Of a DNA stretch of 64,000 nucleotides, positions 48,755 to 56,062 are shown piece by piece. Below the pieces are notes generated by a model, which saw only the letters and a list, made by a program, of their open reading frames with translations, was not told the DNA's origin and searched no databases. How positions within the stretch are numbered: the first letter of the stretch is position 1; the number at the start of each line of letters is the position of its first letter. Source of the DNA: JAIEPT01 sp038217425 (GTDB lineage Bacteria; Planctomycetota; Planctomycetia; Gemmatales; Gemmataceae); NCBI GenBank assembly GCA_038217425.1, contig JBBQPM010000003.1, positions 1-64,000 of the forward strand. Direction: 5' to 3'. Both the position numbers and the translations under genes were made by a program.

Positions 48755-49168
48755 GTGGCTCGTTACTATTGGACGCCGTCGATCCTGATCTTGATATTCG
48801 TGCTCGCCATGCGCTATGGGATGTTCGCGCCGTCCGAGGCGTCCATGCCTCGAGCCGCCAACTCTCAGGAGGAGCAAACGCTCTATACGACGATCAAAGG
48901 GCGTTACACCCAGGCGGACATCGACGCGAACGGAGGCAAGACGGCTACCCAGAAATACCGCCGCTTTCAGGCACGGCACGACTTCAATCCTCAATCCGGC
49001 GATCGCCTTTGCCCCATCACGCGAACCAAAGCGAATCCCGCGTGCACGTGGGTCGTCGATGGCCACAACTATCAATTTTGCTGCCCGCCATGCATCGACG
49101 AGTTCGTGCGGCAGGCTCGGCAATCGAGCGAACCGCTCCCGGTTCCGGGCGACTTTATCAAGAAATGA
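48755..49168 (+). CDS. Membrane-anchored Cys-rich (TRASH/YHS-like) protein
   Basis: This encodes 137 residues from a GTG with GGAGG seven bases upstream (an ATG at 48710 in the same frame would overlap ctaG). One N-terminal membrane helix (TPSILILIFVLAMRYGMFA) is followed by an outside domain with cysteines in DRLCPITRTKANPACTW and YQFCCPPCIDEFV. The pattern CPIT...C...F-CCPPC...F resembles TRASH/YHS metal-binding domains. As the last gene of the oxidase operon it may handle copper for CuA or CuB, but this is inference. Confidence 0.65.
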   Translation: MARYYWTPSILILIFVLAMRYGMFAPSEASMPRAANSQEEQTLYTTIKGRYTQADIDANGGKTATQKYRRFQARHDFNPQSGDRLCPITRTKANPACTWVVDGHNYQFCCPPCIDEFVRQARQSSEPLPVPGDFIKK

Positions 49169-49828
49169 TCATACTCGCTTCGCTTCGAGAAAATGCACGA
49201 TAGCCTCGAGCCCGGCGCCCGTCTTGGCGGCGATGGGGAAGACTTTCATTCCAGGGCGAACCGCGTCGATGTTGCGCCTCGTTTCGGGAAGATCGAACTC
49301 GACCGCGGTCGCCAGGTCCATCTTGGTCAGCACCGCGACGTCGGCGGTGTTGAAGATCGTCGGATACTTGAGCGGCTTGTCTTCCCCCTCTGTGACCGAC
49401 AAGAGCACCATCCTAAGATCTTCTCCTAGATCATAGCTGGAGGGACAAACGAGATTGCCGACGTTTTCAATGAACAGGAAATCGAGTTCGCTCAGGTTCC
49501 AGTCGCCGAGCGCGGCGCGGACCATCTCGGCTTCGAGATGACAGACCGCGCCGGTGACGATTTGGCGGACGGGGACCTCGGCGCGCGCCAGCCGTTTCGC
49601 ATCGTTGTCGGTCGCCAGATCGCCGACGAGGGCCGCGACGCGAAACTTCGTCCGCAGCCGTTTGAGCAGTTCCTCGAGAAAGTACGTTTTGCCCGCGCCG
49701 GGGCTCGACACCAGACTGACGACGAAGACGCCAGCGCTCTGGAATTGTTCGCGCAGCGCCCGGGCGACCACGTCGTTCGCCTTGAGCACCTTCTGTCGAA
49801 CTTCGACGAGGCGGGTCTGCGTTTTCAT
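49169..49828 (-). CDS. hypB: Hydrogenase nickel-insertion GTPase
   Basis: HypB uses GTP to deliver nickel to the hydrogenase large subunit. The 219-residue protein has Walker A (SLVSSPGAGKTYFLEE), the metal and switch region GAVCHLEAEMVRAALGD, IENVGNLVCPSSYDLG and a G4-type motif LTKMDL. It lacks an N-terminal His-rich nickel-storage stretch. It overlaps hypA by four bases (ATGA) and its own stop adjoins the stop of the oxidase operon at 49168. It is the last gene of the 15-gene operon. Confidence 0.93.
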   Translation of the reverse strand: MKTQTRLVEVRQKVLKANDVVARALREQFQSAGVFVVSLVSSPGAGKTYFLEELLKRLRTKFRVAALVGDLATDNDAKRLARAEVPVRQIVTGAVCHLEAEMVRAALGDWNLSELDFLFIENVGNLVCPSSYDLGEDLRMVLLSVTEGEDKPLKYPTIFNTADVAVLTKMDLATAVEFDLPETRRNIDAVRPGMKVFPIAAKTGAGLEAIVHFLEAKRV

Positions 49829-50169
49829 TGGATCTCCAAAGCGATTATGTCGAGTTCCCGACCTTGCACGACGTCGGGAGTAGGGGCGCCGCACTCCGCA
49901 CAACACAGCATTTGAATCGAGACGGCAGCGCGATTTCGCTGGCATTCGGGGCAGAAGACAACAAGAGGCACGTCCTCAATCTCAAGCCGAGCTTCGGGGA
50001 GGCTTGACTCCGCGCGGGCCATTTCGAATGCAGAGAGGAGCGCCTCCTTGACGACGCCGGAGAGCGGGCCCAGTCGAAGATGGACGGCGAGAACGCGCGG
50101 ATTGCCGCGGCGTTCCGCCTCATCCTCGGCTGCTTCCAGTAGGCTCAGAGCAATCGAGAGTTCGTGCAT
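49825..50169 (-). CDS. hypA: Hydrogenase nickel metallochaperone
   Basis: HypA binds nickel through its N-terminal Met-His-Glu and hands it over with HypB. The 114-residue protein starts MHELSIALSLLEAAEDEAER and has the zinc finger CPEC...CAEC near residues 72-95. An ATG two codons upstream (50175) is ignored because the nickel ligand must be residue 2. It overlaps the upstream protease gene by 50 bases. This complete copy contrasts with the remnant at 21119-21336. Confidence 0.92.
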   Translation of the reverse strand: MHELSIALSLLEAAEDEAERRGNPRVLAVHLRLGPLSGVVKEALLSAFEMARAESSLPEARLEIEDVPLVVFCPECQRNRAAVSIQMLCCAECGAPTPDVVQGRELDIIALEIQ

Positions 50170-50644
50170 TGTCATTCCACCCGCTTCGGATCTGAACCGT
50201 CAACGATTCAATCAGCCGCACCGCTTCGTCCACGGACCGCGCGACCGGTTCGCTCATGGTCATCTGCATGTCGTCCTCCGACATTGGACCGGGTTGGCAT
50301 CCGACAAGGGTGATCCGCGGCAACGTCCCGCCCAGGCTTCGGGCCAGTTGCAGCACTTTCACGGGATTCATCGAGTGACCGTCGGCGAGAGACGTCGGAC
50401 TTTCCTCTGTTTCCGGTTCCATCACGAAGAGCGTCCCCGGCGCTTCGCCGCGCGGCATAGCGTCGATGAGGATGACGGCCTCGTACGGATCGAGCAGCGT
50501 ATAAGCCAGGTCGAGGCTGCGGATGCCGAAGTCGACGACCTTCACGTCGTCGGCCAAAGGCCGTCGCAGCAACCGTTGCGCGACGACGCAGCCGAAAGCG
50601 TCGTCACCGAGAAAGATATTGCCGATGCCGGCGATCAGGATCAT
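50120..50644 (-). CDS. Hydrogenase maturation endopeptidase
   Basis: This encodes 174 residues of the HyaD/HycI family. GIGNIFLGDDAFGCVVAQRL carries the first nickel-sensing acidic residue, VILIDAMPRG the second and GHSMNPVKVLQLA the conserved His. It most likely cleaves the C-terminal tail of the group 1h large subunit. ATG 50644 follows GGAGGCGGGTC. It differs clearly from HoxW, as expected for proteases dedicated to one hydrogenase each. Confidence 0.88.
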   Translation of the reverse strand: MILIAGIGNIFLGDDAFGCVVAQRLLRRPLADDVKVVDFGIRSLDLAYTLLDPYEAVILIDAMPRGEAPGTLFVMEPETEESPTSLADGHSMNPVKVLQLARSLGGTLPRITLVGCQPGPMSEDDMQMTMSEPVARSVDEAVRLIESLTVQIRSGWNDNARTLDCSEPTGSSRG

Positions 50645-50949
50645 GACCCGCCTCCGTCCGGCCATGGCTCCACCTCATCGACGCCGAAGAAGAAGCGATG
50701 TCCCGGTTGCTTTAGTTTACCGAAATCCTGCCCCGGATCGTCGTCGATCGTCACCGCGACGTACGTTCGCGCTTCGTAGTCTTGTTCGATGGAATCGATG
50801 GTGGCGATCTTGCCCTCCAGGGCCAGATCGAGGATATCGGCCCTGCCTTGCGGCCAGATTCGCACGCGGTCGCCGCAGCGGAGAACGCCGCCGCCGACGG
50901 GGACGCTCTCGAGTTTGGGGCGTGCATCTTCCCAGAAGTCATCCGTCAT
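50641..50949 (-). CDS. Hydrogenase-operon hypothetical protein (102 aa)
   Basis: This encodes 102 residues, soluble and acidic, starting MTDDFWEDARPKLESVPVGG with AGGAGG upstream. The fold appears to be a small beta-barrel (GDRVRIWPQGRADILDLALE, then YVAVTIDDDPGQDFG). I recall similar proteins only from group 1h hydrogenase clusters. Four-base overlap with the protease gene and eleven-base overlap with the upstream gene show tight coupling. No motif suggests catalysis; it may be an assembly or cofactor-handling factor. Confidence 0.75.
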   Translation of the reverse strand: MTDDFWEDARPKLESVPVGGGVLRCGDRVRIWPQGRADILDLALEGKIATIDSIEQDYEARTYVAVTIDDDPGQDFGKLKQPGHRFFFGVDEVEPWPDGGGS

Positions 50950-51952
50950 GGCTCGCCTCCTGAGGCACGGGACGCAGGCCTCGCATCGTGCCGTGCAACC
51001 CGCGCATCTGAGCCTCCGCCAGGTTGTCGGTGCGGTGCAGCAGCGCTCGCGCCCGCTCATCGACCGCGACGGCGAGTTGGCGTTCTTCGGGCGTCATGGT
51101 CATGATGCGCAAGGTGAGGATCTCGTCGATCTCGGTACTGTCGAAGAGATCGCCTGGACTCTCGGCCGCGATCTCCGGGTAGTCGTGCAAGATGATCGGC
51201 GCCGAGAGCATTGCATCTCGTTCACCGGGATTGCCGACGAGGATCGGCCAGGCGCCGATGTTTTGGCACGATTCTGCCTGCGAGCGCCAATGCGGCGGCG
51301 GATCGAAGAGCGAAACAAACGCTCCCTCGCGAACGCCCAACCGCGTGTGCGCGGAGATCAGCGACTGCATCAAGGCGGCGTCCCGATCCCCCTCGTGCCA
51401 CGGCGTGCGATTCTCGATGCGCACGCGGATCTTGAACAGCGATTCGTCCAGGCGCTCCGCAAAGGCGTCGATCGCGATCGCAATTTCCTTCTGCTTGCGG
51501 ACGAAGACCGCTCGGTCGCCGATCGATTCGAGGGTCTCGCTGGCCGGGAACACGACGGACATCTGCCGGTCGAGCACGCCCAACCTCGTTTCCGCCAGCG
51601 ATTGTTCGCGCTCCATGGCCTCCTGCCAGGGGATCAGCAGCCGATCGCCGACGTGCAGGCGTTCGACCAGGCGAATCTGGGAATTGTCGAGTGTCCGTTG
51701 ACCCACTTGCCGGTCGATGAGATGCAGGAACCGAACTTTCACTTCGAGCGCCGTATATGATCCCCCTTCTACCAGACATTCGGTCTGCGTTATCCAGGGG
51801 TCGCTGCCAAACTGGGACTCGCTATAGCCCCGCGGATAGACGCCCCCGAACGTCCAGCGCTGCCGATTCTTCACGGAGGGCCGATACGGGTAGAGCAGGT
51901 AGCCTTCGTACAGAACGGAATTCGCGATTTGATCAATGCGTGCCGAGTTCAT
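50939..51952 (-). CDS. Hydrogenase-operon conserved hypothetical protein (337 aa)
   Basis: This encodes 337 residues from ATG 51952 (MNSARIDQIANSVLYEGYLL), with GGAGGAAAAG upstream; the frame is open further. YPYRPSVKNRQRWTFGGVYP is a recognisable conserved stretch in proteins from actinobacterial-type hydrogenase clusters. No membrane helix and no metal motif are evident. The C-terminal third is rich in acidic residues and carries an LRIMTMTPEERQLAVAVDER helix. Function is unknown; a role in assembly or electron transfer of the group 1h enzyme is guessed from its neighbours. Confidence 0.78.
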   Translation of the reverse strand: MNSARIDQIANSVLYEGYLLYPYRPSVKNRQRWTFGGVYPRGYSESQFGSDPWITQTECLVEGGSYTALEVKVRFLHLIDRQVGQRTLDNSQIRLVERLHVGDRLLIPWQEAMEREQSLAETRLGVLDRQMSVVFPASETLESIGDRAVFVRKQKEIAIAIDAFAERLDESLFKIRVRIENRTPWHEGDRDAALMQSLISAHTRLGVREGAFVSLFDPPPHWRSQAESCQNIGAWPILVGNPGERDAMLSAPIILHDYPEIAAESPGDLFDSTEIDEILTLRIMTMTPEERQLAVAVDERARALLHRTDNLAEAQMRGLHGTMRGLRPVPQEASHDG

Positions 51953-52587
51953 GGCTTTTCCTCCGCGAGCAATCTCTCCAAAGCCGTCTCCCACGTCGGG
52001 ATGCCATGCCTGCTCTTGTAACGATGCAGTCGATCGAAGACGTCCTTCCGCAGGCAGAGCCAGGCGCAGTTCGGGTAGTAATGGTCCATCAGCGCCTTCC
52101 AGACGCCGATCGGAAGACGATAGCTGGCTTCCAGATTCCACGGCAGTTGTGAAGCTTGCAGGCCGGCCTCGGCTTCTTGAAATACGGTGCCGCTGAAGAA
52201 GAGCGTTAGCGGCGCCTCGCCCGATTCGAGAGCCCCGAAATACTTGGTGGCAGCGACGTTGAAGTCGTACGTGCACGGGACCGGCAGGTCCGCGACGATC
52301 GTCGTCGTGAACGGCGGCGTCGTCGCATGGGCGTGCGTCCAGAGCATTGGCTTTAGCGTCTGCCCCCAACGTTCTGGCCGATCAAACAAGTCGCGCAGCC
52401 CCTGCTTCTCCTCGGCGGAATACGAGCGTTTCGCGGGCTCGAAGCGAATCTGGCAATGCAGAAGAATCGCGTGAATCGACGTCGGCTCGGGACCGTTTTG
52501 GCGAATGCGAAGCTTGAACATCAGCAACGGTGAAGCGGCGTAGGCGACGGGTTCAACCGCTTCCACTTCGATTTGCAAATCGCCCAT
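51949..52587 (-). CDS. DUF6084-like hydrogenase-operon protein
   Basis: This encodes 212 residues from ATG 52587 (MGDLQIEVEAVEPVAYAASP). The pattern of a beta-rich N-terminal half (LLMFKLRIRQNGPEPTSIHA), VPCTYDFNVAATKYFGAL and a PNCAWLCLRKDVFDRLHRYK tail fits the family I know as DUF6084, seen beside group 1h hydrogenases; the family number is from memory. No catalytic motif is visible. It overlaps the next gene by four bases. Confidence 0.72.
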   Translation of the reverse strand: MGDLQIEVEAVEPVAYAASPLLMFKLRIRQNGPEPTSIHAILLHCQIRFEPAKRSYSAEEKQGLRDLFDRPERWGQTLKPMLWTHAHATTPPFTTTIVADLPVPCTYDFNVAATKYFGALESGEAPLTLFFSGTVFQEAEAGLQASQLPWNLEASYRLPIGVWKALMDHYYPNCAWLCLRKDVFDRLHRYKSRHGIPTWETALERLLAEEKP

Positions 52588-52588
52588 G

Positions 52589-53185
52589 TCACGACGCCTT
52601 GGCTTTGAGATTTGCGAAGAAACCGTCGATCTCACGCCACACGTCGACGCCCCCTGAAAGCCCGCGCCAGTGCGTACGAATCAGGCCGACCAGCTTGTAG
52701 CACGCGTCGATCGGAACTCGGTAGTAGACGCGCGCCGTGCCGACGCGGTTGACCAACAGCGCTTCAACTTCCGGCTCAAGTTCGGCAAGGATCGGATTTT
52801 CATCTTTCAATTCGTCCCACGCCTCCAGTGAGAGCTGCGACTCCGTAGCGCCGGCAGGGCTCGGATACATCGCGACCACTCGTCCTCCGATTTCGCAGAA
52901 GAACGCCAGGTCGATCGGAATGAAAAGCGCGTCCCACTGAGCTTCCGTCATCCGAAAATCAGTGAGCAGCCGCACGTCGCGCGGAACTCGGCGATAGCGC
53001 CAGCCCTGTTGACCGCTAAAAAGGATGGCGCACGCCTCGCACGAGCAGACCAACTGCCGATCGCTCAGTTCCAGCAGATGGGAATGCTCGGCGGCCAGGT
53101 CGGCGGCGCAGAGGGCACATTGCTCCCTCGGTTTGCGTGGCCGGACGAACTGCCGCAACCGCGCGAAGGGGCGTGTCTCATTCAT
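52589..53185 (-). CDS. DUF5947-like zinc-finger hydrogenase-operon protein
   Basis: This encodes 198 residues. CALCAADLAAEHSHLLEL and LVCSCEACAILF give two CxxC-type pairs in the first 60 residues, likely a zinc or iron-sulfur site. The rest is a mixed fold (LAFFCEIGGRVVAMYPSPAG, then EVEALLVNRVGTARVYYRVP). I associate this with DUF5947, a family seen in group 1h hydrogenase clusters (from memory). ATG 53185 has GAGG five bases upstream and overlaps the DUF417 stop by four bases. Confidence 0.72.
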   Translation of the reverse strand: MNETRPFARLRQFVRPRKPREQCALCAADLAAEHSHLLELSDRQLVCSCEACAILFSGQQGWRYRRVPRDVRLLTDFRMTEAQWDALFIPIDLAFFCEIGGRVVAMYPSPAGATESQLSLEAWDELKDENPILAELEPEVEALLVNRVGTARVYYRVPIDACYKLVGLIRTHWRGLSGGVDVWREIDGFFANLKAKAS

Positions 53186-53700
53186 CGCGGCCTCGCGGTG
53201 CTCTTCACCGGTTCTTCGGCGGCCGCATGAAGCGCTTCGCCCGCGGACCAAAGCGCGGCGGCGAGCAACAGCACGTCCTTGGCGAAGAATTGGCCATTCA
53301 TCGAGAGGTAAGGGAAACCGAGCCCCGGTTCGAATACCCCGGGCGTGCTGAACAACAACGTGAGCGTGATGAGAAACTTGACGGCCGCGCCCAGACTTCC
53401 AGCCGCACACGCCAGGGGCGCGCAGCAGCGCATGAAAATGAGCAGGCCCAACACGATCTCAATGCCGCCGAGCAGGTTGGAGAAGCTCTGCACCGTCATC
53501 ACCTTAAGGCCCCATGACAGGAGTGGGCTGTTCTCCACCAGCGGGTGAATATTGCCTGCCCCGTATGCCGAAAACTTCAAGAAACCGACCCAGATCAGCA
53601 GCACGGCGAGCCCGTAGCGAAGGAGGCCCAAGCCCGTCGCGGCGAGCACGCCGCCGATGCTGGCGAACTCGAGTTTCGTCTTTTCGGTGACCATGTTCAT
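53182..53700 (-). CDS. DUF417 (YkgB/RclC-like) membrane protein
   Basis: This encodes 172 residues with four likely membrane helices. GLGLLRYGLAVLLIWVGFLK, then FSAYGAGNIHPLVENSPLLS matches the DUF417 pattern, where a 'GxLKF..YEA..I.P.V..SP' motif is typical; FFAKDVLLLAAALWSAGEAL is the last helix. The E. coli relative RclC belongs to a reactive-chlorine stress operon and has no known reaction. Here it lies between the NifU-like and DUF5947-like genes, the only obvious membrane protein in the hydrogenase operon. It may anchor the enzyme or link it to the quinone pool; this is inference. Confidence 0.78.
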   Translation of the reverse strand: MNMVTEKTKLEFASIGGVLAATGLGLLRYGLAVLLIWVGFLKFSAYGAGNIHPLVENSPLLSWGLKVMTVQSFSNLLGGIEIVLGLLIFMRCCAPLACAAGSLGAAVKFLITLTLLFSTPGVFEPGLGFPYLSMNGQFFAKDVLLLAAALWSAGEALHAAAEEPVKSTARPR

Positions 53701-53722
53701 CGTGCACCTTCTTTCGCATGAA

Positions 53723-54256
53723 TTAACTGGCGGTCATGGGAAGTGCCATGCGGATGGCGCTCGCCTGCCGTTGACACTCGATATCGATCGCCGACACGTC
53801 CGGCGCTTTTTCGTAGATCGCCTCTTCAATCGCCGATCTCAGCGTCAGCGTTTGGGCCGCGAACTCTCCTGAACTCCCCGCGATCCGCACGCGAACGACG
53901 CCGTCCTCGACGCCCAGCAACTCGACGCTGCCGCCATGCGCTTGCAAGATCGGCCGGGCCTTTTCCAGCGCCAGCCGGACGCGTGTCTGCACGTCCTGCG
54001 GGTGGAGGTCGTAGAGTAGGAACAGACTCCCCACCAGATCATCCGCGGCCAGATCGTCGATCAAAGTGAGTCCGCTCGGACCGGTGTCGGCGATCTTCTC
54101 GAGCATGCGATCAAGCCCGGCGGCGTGCAGTTCCATTAGCGCCTGCACGATGCCGCGCGTGTGCTCGCGGACCGCGGGATCCGAGAATGACTCGACCTCA
54201 TGGATCAAGCCCTCGAGTCGCTCGATCCGCTGTCTGCCTTCGTTCGGCTTCGTCAT
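53723..54256 (-). CDS. NifU C-terminal-domain-like protein lacking the Cys pair
   Basis: This encodes 177 residues. The N-terminal half is helical and the C-terminal half has the NifU/Nfu fold: VRLALEKARPILQAHGGSVE then VVRVRIAGSSGEFAAQ and LRSAIEEAIYEKAPDVSAID. In Nfu-type scaffolds the GSC-x-x-C loop binds an iron-sulfur cluster; here residues 126-135 read IAGSSGEFAA, with no cysteine. It should therefore not bind a cluster the usual way. It lies nine bases after hhyL, the position of NifU-like genes in actinobacterial group 1h clusters. Confidence 0.82.
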   Translation of the reverse strand: MTKPNEGRQRIERLEGLIHEVESFSDPAVREHTRGIVQALMELHAAGLDRMLEKIADTGPSGLTLIDDLAADDLVGSLFLLYDLHPQDVQTRVRLALEKARPILQAHGGSVELLGVEDGVVRVRIAGSSGEFAAQTLTLRSAIEEAIYEKAPDVSAIDIECQRQASAIRMALPMTAS

Positions 54257-54265
54257 AACTTTCCC

Positions 54266-56062
54266 TTACTGGATGCCGAACATCGGGGCATGCCGGGTTT
54301 CGAGCATTTTGCCATCGCCAAGATACATATGCACGCCGCACGGAAGACACGGATCGAAGCTGCGCACCGTGCGCATGATGTCGATTCCTTTGAAGTTGTC
54401 GGGCCCGTTCTCCTCAAAGAGGGGCGTGTTTTGCACTGCGTCCTCGTAGGGCCCGGGGGTGCCGTAGACGTCACGCGGGTTGGCGTTCCAGGGCGTCGGC
54501 GGATAGGGGTGATAATTCACGATCTTCCCGTTGCGGATCACCATGTGATGCGAGAGGACGCCTCGAACCGCCTCGTGGAAACCGCAGCCGATGCCTTCAT
54601 CGGGGACCTTAAACTCTCGCCAGGTCTTGGTATTTCCGGCATGTAGCTCGGCGAGCGCCTTCTCCACGAAGTGGTACGCACACGCGGCGGAGTAAGCCTG
54701 GAAATAAGTCCGCGCCCGATCCCGCTCGATCGTGTTGCTCCATTTCGGGATCTTCCACTCGAACTCAACTTCCGGCTTTATGGCCGTCTTGGGCAAGTAG
54801 ATCTTGACGCTGTGTCCCGTCGATTTGACGTAGCCGAAATCGATCAGGCCCGCGAGCGCCGTCGACCACAACCGCGCGAGCGGACCGCCGCCGGTGTCGA
54901 GCGCGAGGTGCGCCTTCTCCGGGGCGTGATACCATCGGGGCGACATGACCCAGGTGTACTTGCCCCCGAAGTCGCGCTTTTGTGGCCGCGGCGTCGTCGT
55001 CTGATTCCACGGATGTCGGCGATCGACGGGGTTGCCGAGCGGATCGTTCTTGACAAAGACTTCCCCGGTTTCACCCCAGTCGTCGTAGAACGAGCTACCG
55101 AGCAAGATGCGAATATTGAGGTTGATATCGACGAGATTCGTGGTCACCAACTTTCCGTCGACGACGACGCCGGGGGTTACAAACATCTTCTTGCCCCAGG
55201 CGTCCATGTTCTTGTACTGGTAGTCGCAATGGTCGGGATCCTGGAACGATCCCCAGCAACCAAGCTGGATTCGGCGCTTGCCGACTTGTTCATAGCCCGG
55301 CAGGGCTTCGTAGAAGAAGTCGAACAAGTCGTCGTGCAAGGGCACCATCTTCTTCATGAACTCGGCGTAGCGAGCCAGGCGCACGAGGTAGTCCGTAAAT
55401 AACTGCACGGTCGGGACGGTACCGACGCCGCCTGGGTAGAGGGTCGAGGGATGGACGTGCCTTCCTTCCATCAGACAGAACATTTCGCGCGTGTATCGGC
55501 TGACGTGCAGCGTCTCACGATAGAGTTCGCCCGTGAAGGGATTGAGGGCGGTCATGATGTCCGCGATGGTGCGATAGCCGTGGTCGTTGGAATGAGGAGC
55601 CGCATACGTCTGCGCCTTGGCCCAAACCTTCGGATTGGTTTCTTTAACCATCTGCTCGCAGAAATCGACGCCGACGAGGTTGTCCTGGAAGATATTGTGA
55701 TCGAACATGTACTCGGCCGCTTCGCCGAGGTTGACGATCCACTCGGCGATATTGGGAGGCCGAACTCCAAAGGCCATGTTCTGAGCGTAGTTGGCGCAGG
55801 TGGCGTGGTTGTCGCCGCAGATGCCGCAGATTCGGCTGGTGATGAAGTGGGCGTCGCGTGGATCCTTGCCTTTCATGAAGACGCTGTAGCCGCGAAAGAT
55901 CGAGGAGGTGCTATGGCACTCGGCGACGGTCCGATTCTCGAAGTCGATCTTGGTGTAGATGCCCAGGCTGCCGACGATGCGCGTGATGGGATCCCACGAC
56001 ATCTCGACGAGTTTGCGAGTTTCGGTCGGGGCGCTCGGCACAGGTGCGGTAAGGGTGGCCAT
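54266..56062 (-). CDS. hhyL: Group 1h [NiFe] hydrogenase large subunit
   Basis: This encodes 598 residues carrying the Ni-Fe site. L1 is SRICGICGDNH (C79, C82) and L2 is DPCLPCGVH near the C-terminus, followed by a 20-residue tail for maturation cleavage. MSWDPITRIVGSLGIYTKID and VRPPNIAEWIVNLGEAAEYM are typical of the actinobacterial-type high-affinity group (1h, formerly group 5). The ATG overlaps the hhyS stop codon by one base (TAATG). Such enzymes oxidise H2 at trace levels in air and are linked to survival during carbon starvation. Confidence 0.93.
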   Translation of the reverse strand: MATLTAPVPSAPTETRKLVEMSWDPITRIVGSLGIYTKIDFENRTVAECHSTSSIFRGYSVFMKGKDPRDAHFITSRICGICGDNHATCANYAQNMAFGVRPPNIAEWIVNLGEAAEYMFDHNIFQDNLVGVDFCEQMVKETNPKVWAKAQTYAAPHSNDHGYRTIADIMTALNPFTGELYRETLHVSRYTREMFCLMEGRHVHPSTLYPGGVGTVPTVQLFTDYLVRLARYAEFMKKMVPLHDDLFDFFYEALPGYEQVGKRRIQLGCWGSFQDPDHCDYQYKNMDAWGKKMFVTPGVVVDGKLVTTNLVDINLNIRILLGSSFYDDWGETGEVFVKNDPLGNPVDRRHPWNQTTTPRPQKRDFGGKYTWVMSPRWYHAPEKAHLALDTGGGPLARLWSTALAGLIDFGYVKSTGHSVKIYLPKTAIKPEVEFEWKIPKWSNTIERDRARTYFQAYSAACAYHFVEKALAELHAGNTKTWREFKVPDEGIGCGFHEAVRGVLSHHMVIRNGKIVNYHPYPPTPWNANPRDVYGTPGPYEDAVQNTPLFEENGPDNFKGIDIMRTVRSFDPCLPCGVHMYLGDGKMLETRHAPMFGIQ

